From positions 62,001 through 126,000 of the forward strand of contig RSEE01000061.1 of the NCBI GenBank assembly GCA_003971905.1: a stretch of 64,000 nucleotides of DNA, read 5' to 3'. Numbering within the stretch: the stretch's first letter is position 1; every line of letters begins with the position of its first letter. Below, piece after piece: positions 13,401 to 28,700 of this stretch. The notes under the pieces were generated by a model. The model was not told the DNA's origin, did no database searches, and saw only the letters and a program-made list of their open reading frames with translations. The position numbers and the translations under genes were made by a program. This DNA comes from Moniliella sp. 'wahieum'. Lineage: Eukaryota; Basidiomycota; Moniliellomycetes; Moniliellales; Moniliellaceae.

Positions 13401-14202
13401 CACGCGTCATTAATCTCGGTGCGGATCGCTTGCCACTCCATCATCTGTCTTATACCCGTCCCACATTCCTGTTGTTTGCGCCAAAGCATACTTTTTCGTT
13501 CCGTTTCTTACACCCCACATACGCTGGTACGCTTGGAGGGGCCATTACTTCGTATAGTTTGGAAGAGGGCCACTCAGCGCACGCGAATGACGCGGGCGGA
13601 TGCGAATTCAAGGCATGATTGGCATGCAAAATGACGCTCAGTGAGGAACCATCTCAGCGAGCCGCTGAATCCGGGAAGTGACATATGCGGGATGAAGTTC
13701 ACATTCGTTAAACACAGCGGCCCTAGTGCCACCACAAGCACTGCCGGAGCAAAACTAACCCAGTAGGACCGGCATGGGAGGTAGTCAGTGATGTGACAGG
13801 GCCAGACGATCTGCACATGATAGATCATCGATCAAAGATCAAGATCAAATCGCCAAATCACTTATCCAACTGGGACGCCACCTCCTGGTCGAGCATCGAT
13901 GTGGACATGTCCTTTGGAAGAGGTATGCTTTTACGAGCGGTGGGCGCCGAAGGAGACAGGCCCAGGCTGCCCAGGCTGCATCGTGGCACGTCCAACCTTC
14001 AGCGGTTCAGCGGAACGTTCGTTGAACGTTCAAGTTGAACGCTGGGTAAAAACAACATGAGGCGATGAGGTCACCGGTCTCACCAAAGTGACCGGTGACC
14101 GTTGATTTTCGCCATGCATCAACATTGTGTTTGCAATTGCGTCTTCTGCCCTTCCCCCATCTTTCACGCCCTGCGCAACTTCCCACCTCCCTGCCGGAAG
14201 CC
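13401..14202. promoter_or_regulatory. GPN3 3' flank and alpha-arrestin promoter
   Basis: 800 bases. Contains GATCATCGATCA at 13823-13834 and, close to the arrestin start, GGTCACCGGT (14069-14078) followed by GTGACCGGTGACC (14088-14100), which together form an inverted pair. No coding signal is supported. Confidence 0.55.
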
Positions 14203-16763
14203 ATGCTCACGACGCTGTTCCAGCCGTCGGAGCTCAAGATTCATCTGCTCCAGAACGTCATTTTCCTACACCCACCGGAGGGAGGGCCGCTGGCAACCGG
14301 GCTGAAGACGCGCCGCCACAAACAGACGATGAACTAGTCCGTGGTCTCATCGAACTTCACGTCCCCAGCGACCGCTACATTGGCGGCATCCGTGTCCGTC
14401 TCCGTGGTTCCGAGACAGTAGGCATCATGGACCCATCCAGCTCTTCCCACGTCCCCATCAGCTGGAGCGAGCGGGTCATCATGGATAAGACACTCGAGAT
14501 TGGTGTCCCCAATCATCACTCGACCAGCCACAGTCGGTCCACATCACGGGCCCCCTCCCCACCAGCTGGTCGAAGCCAGAGCCGGAACCGGCGCGACAGC
14601 ATTGATGGCCCCGACGCAGAGACCCGAGGTAGGGCATCATCCCGGGCCACGAGCCGGTCACGGAGGGATCCCAGTGTGACTGGTCTGGCTAGCGCGTTGG
14701 CCTCTGTTATGCGAGGACGTTCCTCCTCCAATCTTCTCGTCCTCAATCCTCTCCCAGCCGGGGCCGATCAGAATCTCGTCATACCTCTTCATCCCAAACT
14801 CGAAGGGATGAGAGTTTGGCCAACTCGTCAACAATTTCAGAACACAGCAGTTTAGCGATGAACCGACACAGCCAATCCCTTTCTCGCAACCGACCAAGTT
14901 TGATGAGGAGGAACCTCGTGGCCGTGCCTTCCACCGCCCGTCGACCGTGCCCGAGGAAGATGGTCCGTTACATACACACGGCCACTCCACCTCCTCTCAC
15001 CGCTCCATGAGCCTACTCCACCATTCCCATCATTCTTCTCACTCACTCCGCACGCCTAGTGCAGGATTCCTCAATCGTTCGGTATCCGGCCCTCGTGCGA
15101 GTGAGCACGAGGATGGTGACGATGTTGAAAGTGAAGGAATGTTCGTTGCCAAGGGTATTCACGGGTACGTTTCCCTCTTTTGGTTTGCTCTGCAGCTAAT
15201 TAACCGCCGGGATGCAGGTTTGAGTTTGCTTTATTTTGCCTTCGGACTGTGCCCCGTTTGAACGATCACCGTTTGGCGAGTACGCTACACGATCAAAGCA
15301 ACTGCATTTGGTGCGGGGCGGGCCAGAGCAATGTCGATGCGACTCGGGATATATTTCCCATGACGGTGCCCAGCATCGAGTCACCTTCGACGCGTTGGCG
15401 GTCATGTATCATGATGTTCACCCCACCGTCGGTCTGCTTAGCATCGCTTGTACTCCAACAACATCTCCGTGGTGGGATTTTCAATATCGATGTACACTCG
15501 CCGAAAGCACCCCCGATCTCATTGTCTATATGGTACGTGTCTCCCTCGAGACACAAGTGGACCTCTACACATCCAAACACGGCAAGCAGACCGTTCCTCA
15601 TATCAAACATCGTCTCTTTGAGAAAGGGTTCGTACCCCACACACCCGCCGAGATGGATGCACATGATGCCAAGAGCGATTTCTCGGGGGTGCGGCAGCGA
15701 CCACGCTTGGTCTGTGCAAGGGATTGCCCGTATCCCTAATGACGACGTCATCCGGCCCACCACCCTTCCTGGGTCGAAAGGAGACATTCGTTTCACCCCT
15801 CTTTTAACGTCGAGATCATTCACTCCCGCGACCCTACATTTGATGATCTACCCGCCGACGCTGAGCGACGAACTCAAGGCATTCACCTGGCAGCCCGTCA
15901 TTATCCGTCTGCTGGTGTGCTACAGCGCAGTGACGTTGCCCCGGTATCAAGAGAAGTCGCCCTTGTCCACGGGAAGGGTGTGAACCCCGCTCGTACCAAG
16001 TCGCTGATGAATTGATTCAGCGAAGAGTCGCCGTGGACCGCTTCCGCCGGCCCGCTCCAGCCCGGCACCCACGAATTTTGTGTGTGTGGCATGAGCCTGG
16101 CTGACTTGGAGGCTCAAGAAAAAAATGTATTGGCCAGGGACGCCTGGGGACGATGTTCCCGTCAACCAACTACGAAACCATGGAAAAATTGGCGAGTATA
16201 CTCCGGTGGACGACTCAGCAGCGCAGCGTAACTCCGTTGCTGGGCCTTCTTCCAACCAAGGGGCTCCACCCACCCACCAGCGTCTGGGTTAAGTACCCCG
16301 ACGGTGTCTCCCACTGCACCTCACGAGCCCCCTCTACTGATATGCCCTCTTGGATCCATCCAGTTCACACTCACCCATACCAAAGTGCAGCCCACGGTTC
16401 CTCTGTCCGCAAGTATAACGAGGAGAAAGTCAAGGAAGGTACACACTCGATTGACACATCTGACCCACCTCGGAAGAGCACGGTGCGAGACAATCTCGAT
16501 GGCTCTGTGGTAACTGGCTGCCTCTTGCTCCCACACCCGGCGGGTCAGGAATGACTACCCCCAGCCGCGGCATGTCTCGCTCCCGCTCCCAATCTCGCGC
16601 TCGGGGTCGCCAGGCTGATCTGGCCGACGCCATCCCTCGCCTCAACTCATTGGCCGAGAGCGCCGAGAACGACAACATGCCCCCGTCGTACGAGTCAGTA
16701 CTGAATCAACCAGAAGAGGAGGGCCAGGCTGCGCCGCCAGTGGAAGAACGGGATCCTGCCTGA
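14203..16763 (+). CDS. alpha-arrestin (ART-type ubiquitin-ligase adaptor)
   Basis: Adaptor that brings a Nedd4/Rsp5-type ubiquitin ligase to plasma-membrane transporters for endocytosis. It starts MLTTLFQPSELKIHLLQNVI, an arrestin first strand, followed by GLIELHVPSDRYIGGIRVRL, the N-lobe. A long insert rich in Ser, Arg and His (about residues 90-300; includes RSRSTSR-like runs) separates it from GMFVAKGIHGFEFAF, where an intron at 15165-15217 splits the conserved Gly-Phe. The C-lobe follows, then MSRSRSQSRARGRQADL and PPSYESVL, a PPxY motif for WW-domain ligases, 25 residues before the stop. Breaks occur near 14290, at 15230-15232 and at several places between 15300 and 16550, so the middle is reconstructed only roughly. 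It could correspond to any ART subfamily. Confidence 0.85.
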
Positions 16764-16778
16764 ATCCGACATTCACGT

Positions 16779-16799
16779 GCTTAGCTAGAGGCTAAGCAA
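16779..16799. terminator. hairpin downstream of alpha-arrestin gene
   Basis: TGCTTAGC, a five-base loop (TAGAG), then GCTAAGCA: a perfect 8-bp stem 16 bases after the stop codon. It may mark the mRNA 3' end; the function is inferred from position only. Confidence 0.3.
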
Positions 16800-17056
16800 A
16801 GGTCACGGTTACTAGGGGTACTTGTGTTGCACTACATTAATTACATGGAAATAACCATCCGTCCGTGGGGGCCATACGCATTGCCCACGCACTGCACCGC
16901 ACTGCCCCTTCTCGCGCGCCACATCACAGCTGCATCACATATATTAAACAAACTGAGTGCTGACGTAACGCCCTTGGGTTGAATATTGAATCTGCTCGCT
17001 CGCCCAAGAGGCGATCTTTTGGCTCTTGACTACCATCGTGGCCAAGTCCAGCTGCA

Positions 17057-19191
17057 ATGGTCGATTCGGGGATTGACTCCTCCGAGCTCAGTGCCCTCGA
17101 AGTAGCAGCTGCCGAGGAGCTGGACGGAATGTCGCCTGAGGAGGCAGAGCGCTTTGTCCAGCGTCTCACAGCCGAAGGTACGCTGCGTGTGCTCTTATTT
17201 TATGTTTCTCCCCCGGCCCAACCCCAATAAACTGACCTTTCTGATACCCAGCGGAGGCTGACTTCCCTCCGGAAAGACTTGCTCGTCTGGATGAAGAGCT
17301 TCAGGACCTCGGGATTTCTCTTTGGATCCAGCGCCATGTCATTCAATCCGACTTCAGTGTGCGTGTTCTCAGATCCGTCAAACTGAAAGGCACTAACACC
17401 CAGCTCTTCTATTTCACCATTCAGATTCGCAACTTCTCATTGCCAAGGGTTCTACTGGTACGCTGCACTCCTTGAGTTGTAATCATTACTGACTGGTGTG
17501 CCATGCAGCCTTATGACTTCATTGGGGTCGAGATTCCGTCGGTTCGCCTGGTGGCGGTACTTAAAACGGTCTTGATGCGATTGTGAGTGTGACTTCCAGC
17601 CTGCAAATCTGCTCTGGTTATTGACCTTTGAAGGTATGAACGACTAGGCTACGTCATCGCAACCGATTGATGCAGTACAACTCGCCCGAGGATGCCGTCA
17701 ACCTGATCCGTAACGCCACAATATCGTTGTTCTGACGGGGGCAGGTATTAGCGTTTCCTGCGGGATTCCCGATTTTCGTTCTCGTGATGGTATCTACTCG
17801 TCGCTCGAGGGTAAGTATGGTCTGGACAAGCCTGAAGACATGTTTGACAAGTCCAGTTCATGTCCAACCCAAGTATATTCTTTGATTTTGCGTAAGTGTT
17901 TCCCTTTCCTGGGTAAGGATGACGGGCTAACGATCCTATTAGCCATACCATCTACCCATCGAATTTCAAACCGTCTGCTTCCCATCGTTTTGTCAAGCTT
18001 TTGCAAGACAAGGGCAAGTTGCTGCGCAACTATACTCAGAACATTGACACGCTCGAGCAATCCGCTGGGATCACGCGCGTATTGCAGTGCCACGGAAGCT
18101 TTGCCACAGCGACCTGCACCAACCCTCTGTGCGCAAGCGGGTCGATGGAAGCGAGATCAAGGATGCCATCTTTGCCAAAGAGGTGCCGATGTGTCCCGAT
18201 TGTCAGGCCCGGCGTGCTGGGAGAGAAAACAAACGACGTAAGAAGGCCAAGGTGAGCTCGAATGGTGCTGCTCTCTGGGTGACCCAGGATCAGACAGTGA
18301 AGATGACGAGCCACCTGGCATGGGTGTACTAAAGTACGCGATCCGTCCTCGCCCTGCACATTTGCGACTTTTGATAACTCACCTGCCTTCTTTTATCCTA
18401 GCCTGATATCACTTTCTTTGGTGAGGCACTTTCCCGCCAGTTTGATCAGCTTCTCGAAGCGGATAGGCCCGTGGCCGACTTGATCATTGTAGCCGGCACT
18501 TCCCTCAAGGTTGCTCCTGTTGCCGAGCTGTTGACCTTCATGCCCCATCGGGTGCCGGTCATTGTAATCAACAAGACGCCCATCATGCACTTCCAGACTG
18601 ACATTATGTTGTTGGGAGCTCTGACGTGGTGGTGACGTGGCTGGCCAAAGAGCTCGGGTGGGACCTCCCCGGTGCTGACGCTTCCCCGCGCGCGGTCGAA
18701 TCCACGCCAACCGAAACGAACAATGGGACAAGCCGTGCGGATACCGATGCATTGACCAAGAAAGTTGTCACCCCAGACGTTCCCTTCTCCGCATCCGTGA
18801 TCGAACCTACCAAATGGGACGGAGCGTACGTTGTCTGTGTCTCTTTAATTTGCTTTATCCGTATCTGACCTTGTACACTTAGCGACTACATCTGGACATG
18901 GCCCGACGCTGAGCTGGACATGCTCGAAAGGATGCGCGCGCCAAGCAGATGATTCTCTTGACTCGGAGCCTGGCAGGATGAGTCTGAGCAGGATGGGTCT
19001 GGGCAAGAGGAGACTGACCAAGAGGTACCTGAGCAGGGTCGCAGGGCACCAACGGCCTGAGCAGGAGGGAGACGAGCAGAGGAAGCTGAGCAGGAGAAAG
19101 AGAACAGCGAGGGGATGCTCAAACTGAATCGGTCGCTGATGCGTCAAGTACCACAAAGAGCGCGCCTTCTACAAGTACTGACGCCACCTAA
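17057..19191 (+). CDS. SIR2: NAD-dependent protein deacetylase, SIR2/HST1 class
   Basis: Nuclear class-I sirtuin for histone deacetylation and silencing. Motifs in order: [20 protein letters not shown] with [11 protein letters not shown] (the helical N-terminal module typical of Sir2/Hst1/SIRT1); [54 protein letters not shown] with catalytic HGSF; the zinc site [41 protein letters not shown]; and PVIVINKTP. Introns: 17178-17251, about 17358-17402, 17458-17508, about 17585-17630, 17892-17942, about 18330-18401 and about 18810-18883. One base is missing at 17720-17721 (for NATNIVVL) and one at the 18330 donor. The strict frame stops at 18952; an acidic Glu/Gln tail ([20 protein letters not shown]) and [14 protein letters not shown] follow up to TAA 19191, so the true C-terminus is probably there. 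Confidence 0.93.
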
Positions 19192-19440
19192 ATGCGTCCT
19201 GTAACGATCTGTTTTTTGCTGGTGCAATGGGCGCTTCTCTGTGCTGTGACTTTTCGGGGGATAACAAATGACAGGCGGTTGAAGGGAGCGTGTTGCAGGC
19301 GGAACGGATCCGCTCTTCGTCATTGGCTCTTGTCTATACGAGTATTGGTAAACAAATCGCCTGCTTACAGCCTATAGGATGGTTCAAAGCGCAGTATCAT
19401 ATTGACTCGGATGCAATCATAGCAGGGCGCAAAGTGTTCT

Positions 19441-21916
19441 TTAAGCGACGGCCTTAACCAAACGCGCCTTTTCAGCATCGCTGTGGTTGAGTAGAATGTC
19501 AAGGTGCTTGAGGTCGTCAGGGACAAAGCGCAGAAGGTACTTGGCGTTTTCAGGGTAATCAACAACACGAGAGTGGCTGATGATGAGGCTGTTGAAAATG
19601 CGGACCAAGAGCAAGTCGTGCAGCAACTCGGCTTCCTCGGGCAGAAGCTTGACCACCTCATTGTACCCCTTGAGGAACGCAATGGCGCCTCAAGAGGATC
19701 CTCGCTGCCAATGCCCAAATGATAGTATGCTCCAATGGCCGCGTCAAACACAATCGCTGTCTCGACTGCATCGCCAAAGTCGATGATGCCCGTGATCTCC
19801 TCGGGGTGGTCAGCGTCAACCATGGAGTTGTAAGCCGAGTGATCGTTGTGGACCAGTTGGCGACGGAATGTGTGAAGTTTGGGCTGGATCTTTTCTTGGA
19901 ACATGGCATAGACCCGCTCCAACTTCTCGCGCGTGGCAGGGTCCTTGATCACGTCAATGCTCTTGTAGTTGATCGGGGCGTGCTGCAAGTCCCACACTTG
20001 AATGTTGTGCATGCCTGGGTGAGAGAAACCCTCCAAACCCTTTGTCACCTTGGCCGCCTCACGACCATGGTTGCCAGCTTGCGCAACAGAGCGCGGGGCA
20101 TCAATCATGACAATGCCGGGAAGGAAAGAGTTGACGCGCACGTACCGCTTTTGCCCTAGGCAGTCAATGTGCAGCTCATTCTCCCCAGTAAGGGCCGGGA
20201 TCTGACGAGGCACCTTGACATCCGGAGCATTCCGACCCAACCAAAGGATCAGCTCGGTTTGCAAGTTGGAGTCGTCGTGCGATTCGCCTGGATTGGCAAA
20301 CTTGATCATTAGCGCTCCGTTACCCGACTTGGCCTTAGCCGAGAAAGTCTGGTCTCGTTCGCTGTTGTGCTTGTGAGCCTTGCCATCAAACCCGTAAAAC
20401 TCGTTAAGGATCCCTCGGCAAAGTCAGTCGAGAGTGGGATCTGCTTGGCTGCCAACCCGTCTTCATTGCGGTCGGTGTGCACCGCAGCTTTGCCGCACAA
20501 CTTTTCCATGGTCGCTTTGAGCCCATTGATCAACTCATCTGCCTCCTTCTGGTTAAAGGAGATGAGGGGACGGATCTTAAGCGTCGCCCCCTCGGGGCCC
20601 ATGGTCGAGATCAGGATCCGACGCTCCCGCATCTCTCGCACCACTTCTGCCGCAAGCGCTGCATCAGGTTCTTTGGTAATACGATCCTTGACGTACTCCA
20701 CTCCAAAGTACATCCCGGCACCACGGACATGGCCGATCTGGGGATAGCCCAACTGAATCTCGCGGAACGCATTGAGAATGTACTCGCCCATCTTGCGCGA
20801 GTTTTCCGAAGCCCACCTTGGATTCGTCTAGGGTCGCCTTCGCAGCCGCAATAGACACAGGGTTGCCAGCAAATGTGTTGAAGTACCTAACTTTCTCGCC
20901 AAATTCGTCAAGCAGCTCAGGACGAGCGACCATGGCCGCGATGGGGATGCCATTGCCCATCGGCTTGCCCATTACCACCAAGTCAGGCTTGATCCCGTGC
21001 CGCTGGTATCCCCACATGTGAGTACCCGTCCGGCCAAATCCGGGCTGGACCTCGTCGGCAATGAAGAGACCCCCACGCTTGTGAACTGTGTCGATGGCCC
21101 CTGGAGGAACCCGCAGGCTCGGTAAAGAGGCCATCAGTGCTGAAAGCCATGTCGGCAATGAACCCGCAAACTTGATCCCGTGTTTTTCCATGTCGTCCAC
21201 AGCCGCATTGATGTCATCCACCAACTGCTTGGCCACATCGTCGCAGCGATACTGGTCTGGAGCACGGACCGTGCGCACGTCGCGGTCGAGCGGAACATGC
21301 GTACCCATCGTTGAGGAGATGGCTGCAACGCGGTCTGTGTTCCATGGTACGCATAGCTTGTCACGATGATCCCCGTGCCACCCGTGTTGAATTTGGCCAC
21401 CCGCAGAGCAAGGTCAACCGACTCGGACGCCGAGCAGGTGTACATGACACGGCCCAGATGGGGCTCAAAGGTGGCCAAAAGTTGGTCAGAGTAGTCCAGG
21501 ATGTTCTCATGCATGTACCGCGTATGCGTGTTGAGCGTCTGCATCTGTTTGTATACAGCCTCCACCACCCGGGGATTGCAGTGCCCAACAGAGACGACAT
21601 TGTTGTAGCAATCGAGGTAGGCGTTGCCCTGAGGATCGTACATGTACGACCCTTGCCCTTGACGAGCTCAACCGGATGCTGGTACATGAGCTGGTAAGAA
21701 GGTCCCATTGTCTTCTCGCGACGCTTGATAATGCTCTGCTCGCGGGGGTGAGACTGGCGAGCGTCTTGGGGTCAAAGCCGTTGTGCATGCCCGTGCCAGC
21801 AGCTGCGCCGAGGGAGCTGGACAGGCGCACGGGCCCAGGGCCCAGGACGCGGCCCGGGGGAGCGCGGCCGATGGCAGGCGGCGCAGAGAGGTGCGCCCGA
21901 GACGAAGGGCGAACAT
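19441..21916 (-). CDS. fused class-III PLP phospho-lyase/aminotransferase and APH-type kinase
   Basis: One polypeptide of about 825 residues with two enzymes. N-terminus MFALRLGRTSLRRLPSAALP looks like a mitochondrial presequence. Residues about 60-500 are a class-III PLP enzyme of the AGXT2L (ethanolamine-phosphate or phosphohydroxylysine phospho-lyase) type: NAYLDCYNNVVSVGHCNPRV, THTRYMHENILDYS, FIADEVQPGFGRTGTHMWGY and Schiff-base lysine in VMGKPMGNGIPIAAMV. Residues about 510-825 are an aminoglycoside-phosphotransferase-fold kinase like hydroxylysine kinase: SERDQTF, ALMIKFANPGE, catalytic LVHNDHSAYNSM and metal-binding IIDFGDAVETAIVFDAAIGAYY. The frame changes at the junction (C-run 20412-20414); one base gives EGILNEFYGFDGKAHKHNSE. 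The only ATG of the kinase frame (20309) lies inside its N-lobe, so separate translation is unlikely. Further breaks occur near 21690, 21320, 20815 and 19690. Substrate is unknown. Confidence 0.9.
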
Positions 21917-22393
21917 GGCGGGAAAGGGGCGGGGGAAGGTGGGAGGGGGGTGGTGGTGGTGGGCAGGCAAGGTTCTTGAGTGCCGCCCACAGCGAACGGA
22001 AGCGAAATCCTGCCAGCCGGTATCGTCGGTTCAGCCGCGGGAAAACTCGCCTGGCCGCGAAGTAGCTATCAGATATCATCAGGCCTATGCTTGAACTCTG
22101 AAACTTGCAAGGACACCCGCACACTGCGCCCCTGCCGGGCACGCGGACATATAGTGGCACACTGGGCCAGTGCCGACGGGGGGGCTTCTGGGGCATGGGC
22201 GGATAATTGCCCGTCCGCACCAAGCCAGTATTAAGGAGTGTCTCTCCACCCAGAGATAGAGGGTGGTTTGGGTCTTTGCTCCTGTGCGACACTGTCGGCT
22301 GCGCACTGCTCCTTTCTCTGTCACACTGCAGCCCAGCGCACCCACCAGTACCATCTCTCTGTGTCTACTTTATCTCCATCTCCATCCTCACCC
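21917..22393. promoter_or_regulatory. upstream region of the PLP-kinase fusion gene
   Basis: About 480 bases, GC-rich next to the fusion-gene start. No clear coding signal. CATCGATCTCATCGATCAT lies further upstream (22482-22500). Confidence 0.45.
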
Positions 22394-25302
<2,909 letters not shown>

Positions 25303-25726
25303 ATTGGGACTGATGTGCTTGGTTGCCCTAGGTCATTGTGGTGTGCCCACGTTGGTACGCCTCTCTATACAACCTAAATTTGCATCAGCTACCGCATTTG
25401 CGCTTGTGTACCATATAGTCCCGATCTCTTTACCGCACTTGGTGGTGTCGCAATGCCCAACTTACCCTTATGCACGCAACCGTGCTGTTCCACCTGCGAA
25501 GGCAGAAAAGAGAGGAGGAAAGACAAGGACATGTGCATTTCTAGGGGTGGTAGACGCTTGCAAACGCAGCAGCGTTGCACCCAGCCGACCCGATTGAGAG
25601 AAAAGGCAAAACAGGAAGATCAATCTGACCGATCAACGTGACGACATTCTGATTTGGAGGCCCCGCTCACTCGAGCTAGTAGCCTCGACCACAACCTACA
25701 TTCCATGCAGCTCCGCGGTCGTACGT
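25303..25726. other. convergent 3' flanks of ATP5 and RRM-like gene
   Basis: 424 bases between two convergent stop codons; no coding or RNA-gene signal recognised. Confidence 0.55.
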
Positions 25727-28700
25727 TCAGCCCAGACGGCAATGGGACGGCTGGGTGACGGCGACACTGGACCCGATCATCGAAACGTTCTCCTCGTCTT
25801 GGGTCAACCGTGCGGCCCAGCTCTTTGCCTTCTCTGCCACCACCGCCGGGAGGGCCATCGCAATGTGAGCCAACGCGTGCGTATCTTCATGGTCCAACAG
25901 GGCGATAGCTAGGCACCGATAGAGGTCAGCAGGGAAGTAGTCTTGCTTGGCAAAGAAACAGGTAAGGCACAGGGGAAATACGTACTGACGCGTCGTGCTC
26001 CCGGACGGCGGTGCCCGGCCGCTGCGAGCGCGGCCTTGACAAGCGGGAAGATGCGTTCGCCAACCGCTTGCTTCTGGTCGGGCACACTGCGTTTTCCAGC
26101 CCGGCTAGCCACGCTTCGGTTTCAAAGCGATCTTGGTTGCCTTGCGGAGCGCGCGCTTGGGACATACCCGTGGGCAAGACCCCGCGGTGGGCCACGTCCA
26201 CCGCATACGCACGCACCAACTTGTCCACCTCCAACGCCGAAAGACGTGCCAGAGCGGCCACGCCAAGGGGTGGATCCATGTTGCGCCCAGGCGAATCCGT
26301 GCGCGATGAGGGCGCCTTGTGCTCCGACGAGAACCCGCGGGCGCTTTGCATGGAAACCGTCGCGGGCAAAGGCACGTTGGGCGACCCCATCTCCTGCAAG
26401 GACGGATGCGCAGGAGTCGGAGGAGGCGGAGGCGGAGGAGACCGCGAGAGAATAGCATCCGCAACAGTCGTCGGTTGCTTCGCCCATGGCTTGGTCTGGG
26501 TGGGAGCAGGTGGGTCGGGTGTAAAGGCCCAGGGGCGTTGGGCCTCAATCTTGGCCAGCGCATCGTGGAGCTTTTTGCGAGAAATGAGCACCCGGCGCCG
26601 GACATCCTTGGGCAGCATAACAAGCGCCGCCACAGCTGCGCTGCACTGCTCGGACGTTCCTGAAGGGTAGGCGGCGCGGACCTTGGCAAGGAGGGCCTTG
26701 CGCTCCGAGGCGGAAGCGCCCTTGGTCACCGTCCCCTCCTGGGTCGCACGCAAGGGAACAGGATTGGGCGGCGTCTGCAACAGTTCGGCCAACATGGTGC
26801 CCGGTCCAGCGTCCAGGACGATGGAGCCGCCCAACGCAAGGTCGTCCCAGCCCTTGGTGGGGGGAGCAGGGGCATGGTGGGTTGAGAAGGCGCAGGACCC
26901 TCGGGGCTGGGCAGCGAGGGCGGGACATCGAAGCGGACCTTGTTGGTGGGCGACGCAGCACTGCTGCTAGGTTGCTGGCCAACGCGCGCTTTGTGCTGTG
27001 CGGTGCGTACGGCCTGGGCGAGCGCATGGGGGTGGTTCAGCGCATATAGCAGCGCTTCGGAAGAGAGGGAGCTAGCGATCCCCTCTGTTACCGCTGCCAC
27101 ACGCGCATCGAGGCCCAAGATGGCCGCCGCTCCTTCGGCCCCACGGTTGGCTTCCAGCACATGCGGGTGGGCAGCCCCAGTGCCAGCGGTGGGTGCAAAC
27201 GCTGCTTCCGTCTGAGCGGCTGCTTGGAACAGTTCTGCCGCTGATGCGCCGGGTGCCGGGCCCATGGGTCGAAGCAGCGCACGCACTCCCCTCTCCAACA
27301 GGGCTGAAACCACTTGATCCTTGACCTTGGGGGGCAGGCGGAGCAAATGTTCCTCTGTCAGTTCCCCAACTGGTGCGACGTCGCCCGCAGGAGTGGCTTC
27401 CTCGGTGGAGGTTGCTGCCTTTGGCACCGCTCCCGTTACCGTGTCCTCAGTAGCTTTCTTGGGAGGAGCCAAAACCGGTACCGACTGCTTGTCGCCAGAC
27501 TTGGATGGACTGGCTGCACTGCTGAGAGGAGGCACCTTGGTCGGTCCCGGTAACGGAGAAAAGAGAGTCGGGATGGAAGGTTCGATGGGTGGTCCCAGCG
27601 GCTGCGCTTTGACCGCCGGCGTTGGGGTAGGGGTACGAGGTAGCAGCAAGGGCGAGGGCGCTTCGCGTCGTGGCGTTTCGGAGGCCCTTTTGCTCTCCGT
27701 AGAAGCGGTCGGGGAGCGGGGCACGAACGGTCGGACGGGTGGCTTGAGTTGGGGCGTCGAGGGAAGGGGAACGTTTTCCGGCGCCGGCGAGGGGGAAAGG
27801 AGGTTGGGCGTGGGCGGGTCGGGGTCCTCGTGCTCTTTGTGGACGGATTTGGAGGCAGTCAACAAACTTGGCTGGTTCTCGTCGCGCACGGCCGCCTCGA
27901 TGGTAATGGCTGGTATGTCCGTGTCCTCCGCGTCGGTCACGGTGGGTAAGGTAGGATTAAAGTGTTTTCCAGCGAGGCATAGACCGAGGTGCGAAAGTTG
28001 GCCTTGGCCACTGCGGGCGTGAGCGGGGTCAAGGGCGGGGACGATGCGGCGGGGTGCGGGTGGGCGGTCAGAAGAGGGGTAGAGGTGGCCGGAGGAGCGC
28101 GATGAGAGGTCAAAAGCGGTGTGACCGGCCCGACCGATACGAGGTGTCATGAGCGGGCCCAGGATGGGCGTCGCGGCCAACAGAGGGGTCTGGGGGGGGA
28201 TGCCTGACGTGCCAGACGCTCGCGGCTTGATGACCAAGTGGGGAAGCAGAGTCTTTGTTGAGGAAGAGGCAGCCGAAGTGCCGTTCACATGGGACTCGTA
28301 CATCTTTTTCCACTCCTCGTAGGCATACACCGTGATCGGTCCCGGCGGCTGATCTTGCTCATCTTCCTGGTGGGACTCGACCCAGGCAGCGACCTTGCTG
28401 CTCAGCCGAGTGGCCGCAGCCGGCGCATAAAACTGAACTAGGACCGCCGTCTGTTTTTTCTTCGATTCTGGTTTTCCAGGACCATCACTCGGGGCGGACT
28501 GCTGTCCCTCAGGAACAGAGGCGAGGGAGGCAGTGCGGGCATGGGGGATGGGTACATTGTTCCGACGAACGTCCAGGCGTCGCACCGGCCCCGCTTGACG
28601 GACGAGACTCCAAAGCTGTTGGGTTACCGTCAGGGACGGAGGAAGGGGGTAGACGATGCGTGTGCAAGCCGTAATCCAATCGGTTGGGTCCGTTCAATCG

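Noticed and set aside
21668-21970. Separate small protein starting MFALRLGRTS
   Set aside because: It reads as the presequence of the PLP-kinase fusion, joined through a one-base break near 21750.
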